Source: an uncultured Collinsella sp. (lineage in GTDB: Bacteria > Actinomycetota > Coriobacteriia > Coriobacteriales > Coriobacteriaceae). Taken from it: DNA of 13,074 nt. The DNA is taken from assembly GCA_902495985.1 (NCBI GenBank), contig CABUZF010000016.1, positions 1 through 13,074 on the forward strand, written 5' to 3'. The position numbers and the translations under genes are program-made. Each line of letters opens with the position of its first letter. The stretch's first letter is position 1. Under the pieces are notes generated by a model. It did no database searches, was not told the origin of the DNA, and saw nothing but the letters and a program-made list of their open reading frames with translations. Positions 1 through 5,254 of the stretch are shown here, piece after piece.

Positions 1-87
1 CGCGGCCTCGACGCCAACGACGGCACCGGCCCCGTGGCCGCGGCGCTCATGCTGCTGCAACAGCTGGGTGCTAGCGACGACGACTAG
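1..87 (+). CDS. C-terminal end of an unrecognised protein (cut by window edge)
   Basis: The first reading frame is open from base 1 and ends with TAG at 85-87. It gives 28 residues that begin RGLDANDGTGPVAAAL and end in an acidic LGASDDD tail. The Ala/Leu-rich helix followed by a short Asp tail looks like a natural C-terminus of a cytoplasmic protein. Too little is visible to name a family. A palindromic repeat element (93-191) starts almost at once after the stop, so the transcript probably ends or is processed there. The coding call rests only on the open frame and the plausible residue composition. Confidence 0.55.
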   Translation, partial: RGLDANDGTGPVAAALMLLQQLGASDDD

Positions 88-92
88 CGGGT

Positions 93-191
93 CGACGCTG
101 CAAACGATCCATTTGGGCAATCTGACCCTCACTCGTCGGTCGCGTACGCAAGTACGCTTCCCTCCTCCTTCGGGCCACCTTGCCACAAATG
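93..191. repeat. ~100 bp interspersed palindromic element, copy A
   Basis: This element resembles the one at 4920-5020. Both begin CGACGCTGC, have exactly 8 bases, then CATTTGGnCAATCTGAC, then a central hairpin, and end TTGCCnCAAATG. In this copy the central hairpin is GCGTAC-GCAA-GTACGC (142-157). The ends are mutually complementary (110-120 with 180-191, one bulge), so the whole unit can fold into a long stem. It lies between the stop of the upstream gene and the PAP2 gene. The conserved ends with a different central stem look like a mobile non-autonomous repeat or a conserved structured RNA/terminator. Which of these it is cannot be decided here. Confidence 0.6.
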
Positions 192-298
192 GAACGTTTT
201 CGCTCACTTATGCTCAACCTGTAAGGGTATTTATGGGACAAAGCTATCTTTGCCCCACCATGTTGCGGGTCGACCCTTCGCCCGACCGAAAGGAAAGC

Positions 299-1162
299 AT
301 GTTCGGATACATCTATAAGAAAGACGCCGCTGCTATCGCGGTCATCCTTGCCCTTTGCCTGGGCGTGGGCAGTTTCTTTGATTATCAGATCTCGAGCGCG
401 CTGTTCAATATCGGCAGTATGTACGGTCGCCTTATCGAGGCCGCCGGCGAGCTGCCGTTCGAGCTGACGGCAAGCGTCGCGGGCGTTATGCTCGTACGCG
501 CGGTGCGTCCCGACTCCAGGGGGAGCAAATGGCTCGCCGTGCTCGGCATCCTCGTCAACGTTGGCCTGGCCGGCTACGAGATCGTTTCGTCCCTGCGGGT
601 TGGCGGTAAACTCATTGCCGTTCAGCTGGTGCTGACGTTTGTGCTGGTGATCGCCGCCAACCTTATCGTCTATCGCCTCACGCGCGCGACCGAGCCTGAC
701 GAGCTCACGCGCTGGGCGTTGATGGTGCTTGCCGTGTGGGTCGCTCAGGCCATTATCCTCAACGTGATTGTCAAGCCGCTGTGGTCGCGCCCACGCATGC
801 GCGTGATCGAGGTGACGCAGGGACTCGAGTTTCAGCCGTGGTGGGTGATCGGCAACCCCGACAAGTGGGCCTATATTGCCGCCGGTGTAGTCAAGGACGG
901 CTTTAAGTCGTTTGCGAGCGGACACACGGCGCACGCGGCAATCGGCCTCATGCTCGCTGGGCTTCCCGCGACGGCCTTTAAGGAAAAGCCGTCGCGCCGT
1001 CGTGTGGTCTTTTGGACGGCGGCTGTGGTCGCGGCGCTCGTCGCGTTTGGCCGCATCGTGATCGGAGCGCACTTTTTGAGTGACGTGAGCTGCGGTTTTG
1101 CTCTGGTACTGGCACTTGAGTGCCTTGCCGCGCGCATTGCCTATCCCAGCGGCGTACAATAG
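299..1162 (+). CDS. PAP2-family membrane phosphatase
   Basis: This is a 287-residue integral membrane protein of the type 2 phosphatidic acid phosphatase superfamily, which hydrolyses phosphomonoesters or diphosphates of lipids such as undecaprenyl diphosphate. The three superfamily motifs are present. Motif 1 has K159 and R166 in KPLWSRPRM (the usual second Pro of RPRP is Met here). Motif 2 has S207-G208-H209 in FASGHTAHA. Motif 3 has R252, the nucleophile H258 and D262 in GRIVIGAHFLSD. Hydrophobic segments lie near residues 10-28, 80-97, 104-124 and 137-157, plus two flanking motifs 2 and 3. The ATG at 299 is chosen because AAAGGAAAG lies just upstream. The frame stays open further upstream, but that part runs through the repeat element and has no membrane-protein character. 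The substrate cannot be told from sequence; lipid carrier recycling is the usual role. The gene is probably monocistronic or followed weakly by the aldolase. Confidence 0.85.
   Translation: MFGYIYKKDAAAIAVILALCLGVGSFFDYQISSALFNIGSMYGRLIEAAGELPFELTASVAGVMLVRAVRPDSRGSKWLAVLGILVNVGLAGYEIVSSLRVGGKLIAVQLVLTFVLVIAANLIVYRLTRATEPDELTRWALMVLAVWVAQAIILNVIVKPLWSRPRMRVIEVTQGLEFQPWWVIGNPDKWAYIAAGVVKDGFKSFASGHTAHAAIGLMLAGLPATAFKEKPSRRRVVFWTAAVVAALVAFGRIVIGAHFLSDVSCGFALVLALECLAARIAYPSGVQ
1155..1160 (+). promoter_or_regulatory. possible -10 box for the threonine aldolase gene
   Basis: TACAAT lies inside the last codons of the PAP2 gene, 48 bases before the aldolase start. The same hexamer, there with an extended TGn, precedes yitT. 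No convincing -35 box is visible at 16-18 bases, so this is a weak suggestion that the aldolase has its own promoter. Confidence 0.25.
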
Positions 1163-1207
1163 CTCCGTTTGAATCATCTGACCGATACCCGGTAAGAGAG
1201 GATTGCC

Positions 1208-2233
1208 ATGCTCGCGTTTAACAACGATTATTCCCACGGCGCACATCCGGCAGTGCTGCAGGCGCTCGTCGATACCAACATGGAACCGCAGCCTGGCTAC
1301 GGTACCGATGCGCATACCGAGCGCGCCAAGCAACTTATTCGCGAGGCCTGCCAGGCCCCCGATGCCGAGGTGTTTTTTCTGGTGGGCGGCACGCAGGCCA
1401 ACGCGACGGTGATCGACATGCTGCTCGCGCCGTACGAGGGCGTCGTTGCTGCCGAGACCGGCCACGTCGCCTGCCATGAGGCGGGCGCCATCGAGTTTGG
1501 CGGCCACAAGGTGCTCACCATCCCCGGCTACGAGGGCAAGATGCACGCCGAGGATCTGGAGGACTATATCCAGGTATTCTACGAAAACGAGAGCTACGAG
1601 CATACGGTGTTCCCGGGCGCCGTGTACGTGAGCCTATCGACCGAGTACGGCACGCTGTACTCCAAGGCCGAGCTCGCGGCGATTCACGCAGTGTGCCAGA
1701 AGCGCGAGATTCCGCTGTTTGTGGATGGCGCCCGCCTGGCCTATGCGCTGGCGGCCGATGAGTGCGACATTACCCTGCCCGAGCTGGCACAGCTGTGTGA
1801 CGTGTTCTACATCGGCGGCACCAAGTGCGGCGCTCTGTGCGGCGAGGCCGTGGTGTTTTGCGGCATGCATGCTCCGGCGCATCCCATTCCGCGTATTAAG
1901 CAGCATGGCGCACTGCTTGCCAAGGGCCGCCTGACGGGCGTGCAGTTCGAGGCTCTTTTTACCGATGGCCTGTATTTTGAGATTGGTCGCCAGGCCATCG
2001 AAACCGCGCAGGCGCTTCGTCGCGTGCTGCGCGAGCGCGGCTACCAGTTCTTCTTGGAGACGCCCACAAACCAGCAGTTTGTGATTCTGCCCAACGAGGA
2101 CATGGCCCGCATTCGCGAGCATGCCTCGGTCGAGTACTGGGAAAAGTACGACGAGACCCACACGGTGGTGCGTTTTTGCACCAGCTGGGCCACGACGCAG
2201 GAGGATATCGACGCGTTGGCGGCGGTTCTGTAG
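1208..2233 (+). CDS. ltaE: low-specificity L-threonine aldolase (beta-eliminating lyase family)
   Basis: This is a 341-residue PLP-dependent enzyme, fold type I, expected to cleave L-threonine or L-allo-threonine to glycine and acetaldehyde in the cytoplasm. Visible signatures are the N-terminal FNNDYSHGAHPAVLQAL block, GGTQAN for the cofactor phosphate, H86 in the TGHVACHEAGA segment that would stack on PLP, D173 and R176 in VDGARLAYAL, and the Schiff-base lysine K206 in GGTKCGA. The length is normal for the family. The ATG at 1208 follows a GAGAGGA ribosome binding site. The gene ends at a strong intrinsic terminator (2252-2294), so it closes its own transcription unit. Related family members act on phenylserine or hydroxytrimethyllysine, and the exact substrate is not certain. 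It has no evident link to the PTS locus downstream. Confidence 0.88.
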   Translation: MLAFNNDYSHGAHPAVLQALVDTNMEPQPGYGTDAHTERAKQLIREACQAPDAEVFFLVGGTQANATVIDMLLAPYEGVVAAETGHVACHEAGAIEFGGHKVLTIPGYEGKMHAEDLEDYIQVFYENESYEHTVFPGAVYVSLSTEYGTLYSKAELAAIHAVCQKREIPLFVDGARLAYALAADECDITLPELAQLCDVFYIGGTKCGALCGEAVVFCGMHAPAHPIPRIKQHGALLAKGRLTGVQFEALFTDGLYFEIGRQAIETAQALRRVLRERGYQFFLETPTNQQFVILPNEDMARIREHASVEYWEKYDETHTVVRFCTSWATTQEDIDALAAVL

Positions 2234-2251
2234 CCTGATGTAATGACGGGG

Positions 2252-2294
2252 GGCCGCCTTGCGCTGGGTTTGGCGCAAGGCGGCCTTTGTTTTT
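2252..2294 (+). terminator. strong Rho-independent terminator after ltaE
   Basis: A perfect 13 bp stem, GGCCGCCTTGCGC (2252-2264) against GCGCAAGGCGGCC (2273-2285), has an 8-base loop and is followed by TTTGTTTTT. It ends the aldolase transcript 18 bases after the stop codon. The T-tract runs into the leader of the acetyltransferase gene, which begins at 2311. Confidence 0.93.
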
Positions 2295-2310
2295 GAGGGA
2301 GAAGGGTTGT

Positions 2311-2901
2311 ATGACCGAGATGTCCGAGCCGACGATTCGCCTGGCGACGCCCGAAGACGCGTCGGCGTTGCTAGCCATCTATGAGCCGTATGTGCGCCAG
2401 ACGGCGATTACCTGCGAATACGAGGTGCCGAGCGTTGAGGAGTTCGCCGGGCGTATTGAGCGTACGCTCAAGCGCTATCCGTATCTGGTGATGGAGTTGG
2501 ACGGGCGTCCGGTAGGCTATGCCTACGTGAGTCCACTTAACAGCCGCGAGGCATACGACTGGTCGGTCGAGACGTCGATCTACCTGGCACGCGATGTGCG
2601 CCATGGCGGGCTGGGTCGCAAGCTGCACGACGCGCTCAAGCAATGCCTGGTCGCGATGGGCATCACCAACATGTGCGCGCTCATTGCCGTGCCGCACGAT
2701 AAGGACGACGAGTATCTGACGCACAACAGTCAGGATTTCCATGCCCATATGGGATATCGCCTGGTGGGCGCCTTCGACCGCTGCGCCCAAAAGTTCGGCC
2801 GCTGGTACGACATGTGCTGGATGGAGCTGGTCCTGGCTGAGCGCACGCCCAACCAACCCAAACCAATCTGGTTTCCCGACCTCCCCAAACCCACCATTTA
2901 G
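2311..2901 (+). CDS. GNAT N-acetyltransferase, phosphinothricin/methionine sulfoximine acetyltransferase-like
   Basis: This is a 196-residue cytoplasmic acetyl-CoA-dependent acyltransferase. The N-terminus (IRLATPEDASALLAIYEPYV, then TAITCEYEVPS) is typical of the Pat/Bar/MnaT/YncA branch, which acetylates phosphinothricin, methionine sulfoximine or related amino acids. Motif A, the acetyl-CoA pyrophosphate loop, is RHGGLG followed by the KLHDAL helix. The conserved C-terminal block FHAHMGYRLVGAFDRCAQKFGRWYD is cut here as FHAHMGYRLV and KFGRWYD. The ATG at 2311 follows GAGGGAGAAGGG. A TTG 24 bases earlier lies in the terminator and is rejected. The last ~18 residues are Pro-rich and look non-family. 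The stop codon sits inside an interspersed repeat (2899-2918), so the tail may have been rebuilt by repeat insertion. The gene converges on gntR1. Confidence 0.85.
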   Translation: MTEMSEPTIRLATPEDASALLAIYEPYVRQTAITCEYEVPSVEEFAGRIERTLKRYPYLVMELDGRPVGYAYVSPLNSREAYDWSVETSIYLARDVRHGGLGRKLHDALKQCLVAMGITNMCALIAVPHDKDDEYLTHNSQDFHAHMGYRLVGAFDRCAQKFGRWYDMCWMELVLAERTPNQPKPIWFPDLPKPTI

Positions 2902-2918
2902 GGACAGGTTTATTTTGG
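2899..2918 (-). repeat. interspersed CCAAAATAAACCTGTC element, copy 1
   Basis: Read on the - strand this is CCAAAATAAACCTGTCCCTA. The 16-base core is identical to 10422-10437 and close to 12558-12573. It overlaps the stop codon of the acetyltransferase gene and fills most of the 21 bases between it and the convergent gntR1 stop, so it may serve as a shared end signal. The flanking CCTACC/GGTAGG arms seen in the other copies are degenerate here. Confidence 0.6.
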
Positions 2919-2922
2919 CGGG

Positions 2923-3645
2923 TTAGCCGATGGGCTCGGTGTATTTGGCGCGGTCGGTGCGCTGGATGCGCTTGGAGACATGGAGCGGGCGGCCGTCGGT
3001 GTCGTAGACGTAGTCGGTGATCAGGATCAGCGCCTGCCCGCGCTCAACGTTGAGCAAAAACGCCTCGTTTTGCGAGGCATAGCACACCTCAAAGGTCTTA
3101 TGCCCCTGTGCCGGTGCGCGATGGAACTCCTGTCGCAGCGCGGCGTAGAGCGAACCGTTGATATCGCGATCGATGAGCGTCTCGAAGCTTGGCGGCAGGT
3201 AGGTGGTCTCCAAGCACAGCGGCGCGTCGTCCAGATAACGCAGACGGACAAGTTTGACGAGCTTGCTGCCCACGGCGGCGTCAAAGAACTTAGCTATGCT
3301 GCCGGCCGCCTTGGCAAAGCCCGAGTCCACGGTGCGCGTGGTGGGCTTCATGCCCTGGCCTTCGACCTGTGCCGTGTAGCTCGAAAACACCAGGTTGTTC
3401 TCATGGAGCGCTGGCGTGTCGGCCACAAAGGCGCCGCGCCCGCGCTCGGTACGCACCAGGCCCTCATCAACGAGCACCTTAAGGGCGTGGCGCACGGTGC
3501 TGCGCGACAGGCCCGATTCGTCCATGAGCTCCATCTCGGACGGCAGCTTGTCTCCGCGTGCGTAGATGCCGGCTGCGATGCGGTCGCGAAGCGTACCCGC
3601 CAAGCGCTCGTATTGGCTCAGTTTCTTTTTAGATGAGACGCTCAT
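2923..3645 (-). CDS. GntR/HutC-family transcriptional regulator (gntR1)
   Basis: This is a 240-residue DNA-binding regulator. An N-terminal winged helix-turn-helix spans about residues 8-75 (KLPSEMELMDESGLSRSTVR, then LVDEGLVRTERGRGAFV). A C-terminal UTRA ligand-binding domain spans about residues 90-235 (PLCLETTYLPPSF, LILITDYVYDTDGRPL, HVSKRIQR), the sugar-phosphate or small-metabolite sensor typical of HutC members. It is transcribed divergently from SIS1 across a 205 bp region with five TTGTATG-type half-sites. It is therefore likely to repress SIS1 and itself, with release by a glycated amino acid phosphate or sugar phosphate (inference). The ATG at 3645 is the only sensible start. Its ribosome binding site is weak (AGGTTGGC), which fits a low-abundance repressor. 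Confidence 0.88.
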   Translation of the reverse strand: MSVSSKKKLSQYERLAGTLRDRIAAGIYARGDKLPSEMELMDESGLSRSTVRHALKVLVDEGLVRTERGRGAFVADTPALHENNLVFSSYTAQVEGQGMKPTTRTVDSGFAKAAGSIAKFFDAAVGSKLVKLVRLRYLDDAPLCLETTYLPPSFETLIDRDINGSLYAALRQEFHRAPAQGHKTFEVCYASQNEAFLLNVERGQALILITDYVYDTDGRPLHVSKRIQRTDRAKYTEPIG

Positions 3646-3850
3646 ATTGCCAACCTATATCTAACTTGTATGCTTAACTAAGCAAGCATGTATTCAACAC
3701 AACAATAAAATCGCTGGTAACGAGCAATCGAAAACCTTACCAGCAAAATTTCTAAGGTAAATATAGCATACAACTAGTCGACATAACCAAAACATGTATG
3801 TAACTTGTATGCCATCAAGAGCATCAAACGAGAAGAAAGGCTGATGCACG
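3646..3850. promoter_or_regulatory. gntR1/SIS1 divergent control region with repeated TTGTATG operators
   Basis: This is an AT-rich 205 bp intergenic region in a GC-rich neighbourhood. Half-sites are ACTTGTATGC at 3664-3673 (+), GCATGTATT at 3686-3694 (+), AGTTGTATGC on the - strand at 3766-3775, ACATGTATG at 3792-3800 (+) and ACTTGTATGC at 3803-3812 (+). The first pair is spaced 22 bp and the last pair 11 bp, two and one helical turns. Other symmetric elements are GCTTA-AC-TAAGC (3672-3683) and the 8 bp inverted repeat GCTGGTAA/TTACCAGC (3713-3720 with 3737-3744). The half-site resembles TTGTAT motifs known for some HutC-family repressors. No single promoter stands out, though AT-rich TATAGC near 3762 may be a -10 for SIS1. 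Confidence 0.6.
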
Positions 3851-4843
3851 ATGACTACTCAGGAACAGGTTAAGGATGTCGTCTCCCAGGTTTTGGCTGA
3901 CAAGGCAGACAAGGGCGGCATCAAGCGCGTCGTGTGGATTGGCGCCGGCGGATCCAACGGCGGCAACTATCCTGCTCAGTACTTTATGGAGCACGAGGCC
4001 ACGCAGGTCGTGAGCTCCAGCTACACCAGCAACGAGTTCGTGCATGCAACCCCTGCCTACGTCAACGAGAACACCCTGGCCGTGGTCGTGTCCATGCGCG
4101 GCACCAAGGAGACCATCGTCGCCGCCCGGGTCGCCAAGGACCACGGCGCCAGCACCATCGCCATTTATGTTGACGAGTCCGGCCTCACCGAGGTCTGCGA
4201 CTACAAGATCAAGTACGACAGCCTGGCCGTCGACGAGTCCTGCATGGGCCGCACCAACTCCGCCGTCGTGACCATGATCGCCATGGAGCTCACGCAGCAG
4301 ACCGAGGGCTATGCCGAGTACGAGACCGCCATGGCCGCCTTCGACTTGGTTGACCCCATCTATCGCAAGGCCGTCGAGTACACCCGTCCGCTCGCTGCTA
4401 AGTGGGCCGAGCAGAACGCCGACAAGCCCTGCATCAACGTCATGGCCCAGGGCCCGCTCTTTGGTGCCGCCTACGTCTTTAGCATCTGCAACGTGCAGGA
4501 GATGCTGCAGATCGACTCCTGCACCATCAACACCTGCGATTTCTTCCATGGCCCCTTCGAGATCCTGGACAAGCGCACCTCGCTGTTCCAGCTCATCAGC
4601 GTCGGCCGCAGCCGCTGCAACGACGAGCGCGGCATCCGTTTCGTCAACCAGTACGGTGGCGAGCGCGTCTATCAGCTCGACGCCAAGGAGCTCGGCCTCA
4701 ACGACATCAAGGACAGCGTGAGCGAGTACTTCAACCACCTGATCTTTGCCCCGATCCTCAACAACGTGTATATGCGCGCACTCTCTGCCGTCACCCACAA
4801 GGACTACATGACGCGCCGCTACATGTGGAAGCTGGATTATTAG
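3851..4843 (+). CDS. SIS-domain Amadori-product 6-phosphate deglycase, paralogue 1
   Basis: This is a 330-residue cytoplasmic protein with two sugar isomerase (SIS) domains, of the FrlB/GfrE/GfrF/FraB type that hydrolyses the 6-phosphate of a glycated amino acid to glucose 6-phosphate plus free amino acid. The first SIS domain (about residues 20-150) shows WIGAGGSNGG and SMRGTKETIVAA, the phosphate-binding loops. The second (about 180-320) carries E217 in NVQEMLQID and H233 in CDFFHGPFE. They are 16 residues apart, the spacing known for the catalytic Glu/His pair of FraB. The C-terminus is TRRYMWKLDY, nearly the same as SIS2. There is no glutaminase domain, so it is not GlmS. The ATG at 3851 is preceded by AGAAAGG at a longish 10 bases; an out-of-frame ATG at 3844 is ignored. 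The gene is divergent from gntR1. The substrate (fructoselysine, glucoselysine or other) cannot be fixed from sequence. Confidence 0.82.
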   Translation: MTTQEQVKDVVSQVLADKADKGGIKRVVWIGAGGSNGGNYPAQYFMEHEATQVVSSSYTSNEFVHATPAYVNENTLAVVVSMRGTKETIVAARVAKDHGASTIAIYVDESGLTEVCDYKIKYDSLAVDESCMGRTNSAVVTMIAMELTQQTEGYAEYETAMAAFDLVDPIYRKAVEYTRPLAAKWAEQNADKPCINVMAQGPLFGAAYVFSICNVQEMLQIDSCTINTCDFFHGPFEILDKRTSLFQLISVGRSRCNDERGIRFVNQYGGERVYQLDAKELGLNDIKDSVSEYFNHLIFAPILNNVYMRALSAVTHKDYMTRRYMWKLDY

Positions 4844-4870
4844 TTACGGCGTTTTACCAAACGCCGTAAC
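4843..4870 (+). terminator. 12 bp perfect hairpin at the end of SIS1
   Basis: GTTACGGCGTTT (4843-4854), loop TACC, and AAACGCCGTAAC (4859-4870) form a perfect stem that begins at the last base of the SIS1 stop codon. There is no T-tract after it, so it may act as an RNA 3' end stabiliser or a repeat rather than a classical terminator. A second hairpin, TCCGCCGT/ACGGCGGA (4891-4898 with 4907-4914), follows. Each of the two hairpins is trailed by a CGACGCTGC sequence. Confidence 0.6.
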
Positions 4871-4919
4871 GGCTCGACGCTGCCCTTAGTTCCGCCGTCC
4901 TGCCGAACGGCGGACCGGC

Positions 4920-5020
4920 CGACGCTGCGCGGGCCGCATTTGGACAATCTGACGTTCAACTTCAAGGGCGCGACCAGAAGGTCAGCGCCCTTTCGTTTCA
5001 CGTCACCTTGCCTCAAATGC
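4920..5020. repeat. ~100 bp interspersed palindromic element, copy B
   Basis: This is the second copy of the element at 93-191. It has CGACGCTGC (4920-4928), 8 bases, CATTTGGACAATCTGAC (4937-4953), a central stem, and TTGCCTCAAATGC (5008-5020), which is complementary to 4936-4947. The central stem is 12 bp with one bulged A: AAGGGCGCGACC (4964-4975), loop AGAA, then GGTC-A-GCGCCCTT (4980-4992). The stem differs in sequence from that of copy A while the ends are conserved, which points to selection for structure. Confidence 0.65.
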
Positions 5021-5069
5021 GACCCGCTCGCTGTTGTTGCCAAAACATCGACGTTGGCAAGCCCGGCAC

Positions 5070-5136
5070 TTGGGGACGTTCCTTTTCTGTCGGCAGTTGG
5101 GGACAGTCCTAGTCGTTGGGGGCGTCCCCAATGACT
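5070..5136. repeat. TTGGGGAC-type tandem repeats with terminal hairpin
   Basis: TTGGGGACGTTCC (from 5070), TTGGGGACAGTCC (from 5097) and TTGGGGGCGTCCCC (from 5116) are degenerate repeats. The last forms an 11 bp stem, AGTCGTTGGGG (5111-5121) with CCCCAATGACT (5126-5136), including one G-T pair and a GCGT loop. The GGGAnAGTCC core recurs in the hairpin at 9200-9230. This looks like a genome-dispersed intergenic repeat family. Its role is unknown. Confidence 0.5.
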
Positions 5137-5186
5137 ACCCAATGAGTATGTGGGGAAGCGGATTTTTCCGTTCGGCGATTTGTGTC

Positions 5187-5221
5187 TTGAAAAATGTATA
5201 TAACGACTATAACGTAGTGTG
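5187..5221 (+). promoter_or_regulatory. promoter/operator region of the EamA gene with TATAACG direct repeats
   Basis: A TTGAAA box (5187-5192) lies 15 bases before TATAAC (5208-5213). The second box overlaps ATAACG-ACT-ATAACG, two copies 9 bp apart, in an AT-rich patch. Read on the other strand this gives ACGTTATA, the motif also found at 6484-6491 before the PTS operon and at 12629-12636 before the second GntR gene. It is therefore a candidate operator shared by these units. The spacing of the two promoter boxes is short, so the exact promoter is uncertain. Confidence 0.45.
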
Positions 5222-5254
5222 AAACATATTGGAAACAATACCGAGGAGGCTGCG

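Larger units (their letters stand above)
4844..5254. other. 411 bp gene-free region packed with palindromes
   Basis: No convincing coding frame is present between SIS1 and the EamA gene. In order, the stretch holds two tandem hairpins (4843-4870, 4891-4914), the ~100 bp element copy B (4920-5020), a 7 bp inverted repeat TTGCCAA/TTGGCAA (5037-5043 with 5054-5060), three TTGGGGAC-type repeats ending in an 11 bp hairpin (5070-5136), and an AT-rich promoter-like segment (5187-5221). The short open frames here have no ribosome binding site and run through palindromes, so they are not called. Confidence 0.8.

Noticed and set aside
68..298. N-terminal extension of the PAP2 gene to base 68
   Set aside because: The extension runs through the palindromic element A, has no ribosome binding site, and the family-like part begins at the ATG at 299.
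71..1603. 510-codon open frame on the - strand opposite the PAP2 and aldolase genes
   Set aside because: It has no ribosome binding site, low-complexity His/Arg-rich composition and no recognisable domain. It mirrors two genes with clear family motifs in GC-rich DNA.
3824..4798. Long - strand frame opposite SIS1 (and a similar one at 9259-10263 opposite SIS2)
   Set aside because: Both read as Gly/Val/Leu/Asp/His-rich sequence typical of the antisense of high-GC codon usage. The + strand genes are certain.
4844..5254. CRISPR array in the repeat-rich gap
   Set aside because: The repeats are unequal palindromes with irregular spacing. There are no regular direct repeats with spacers and no cas genes.
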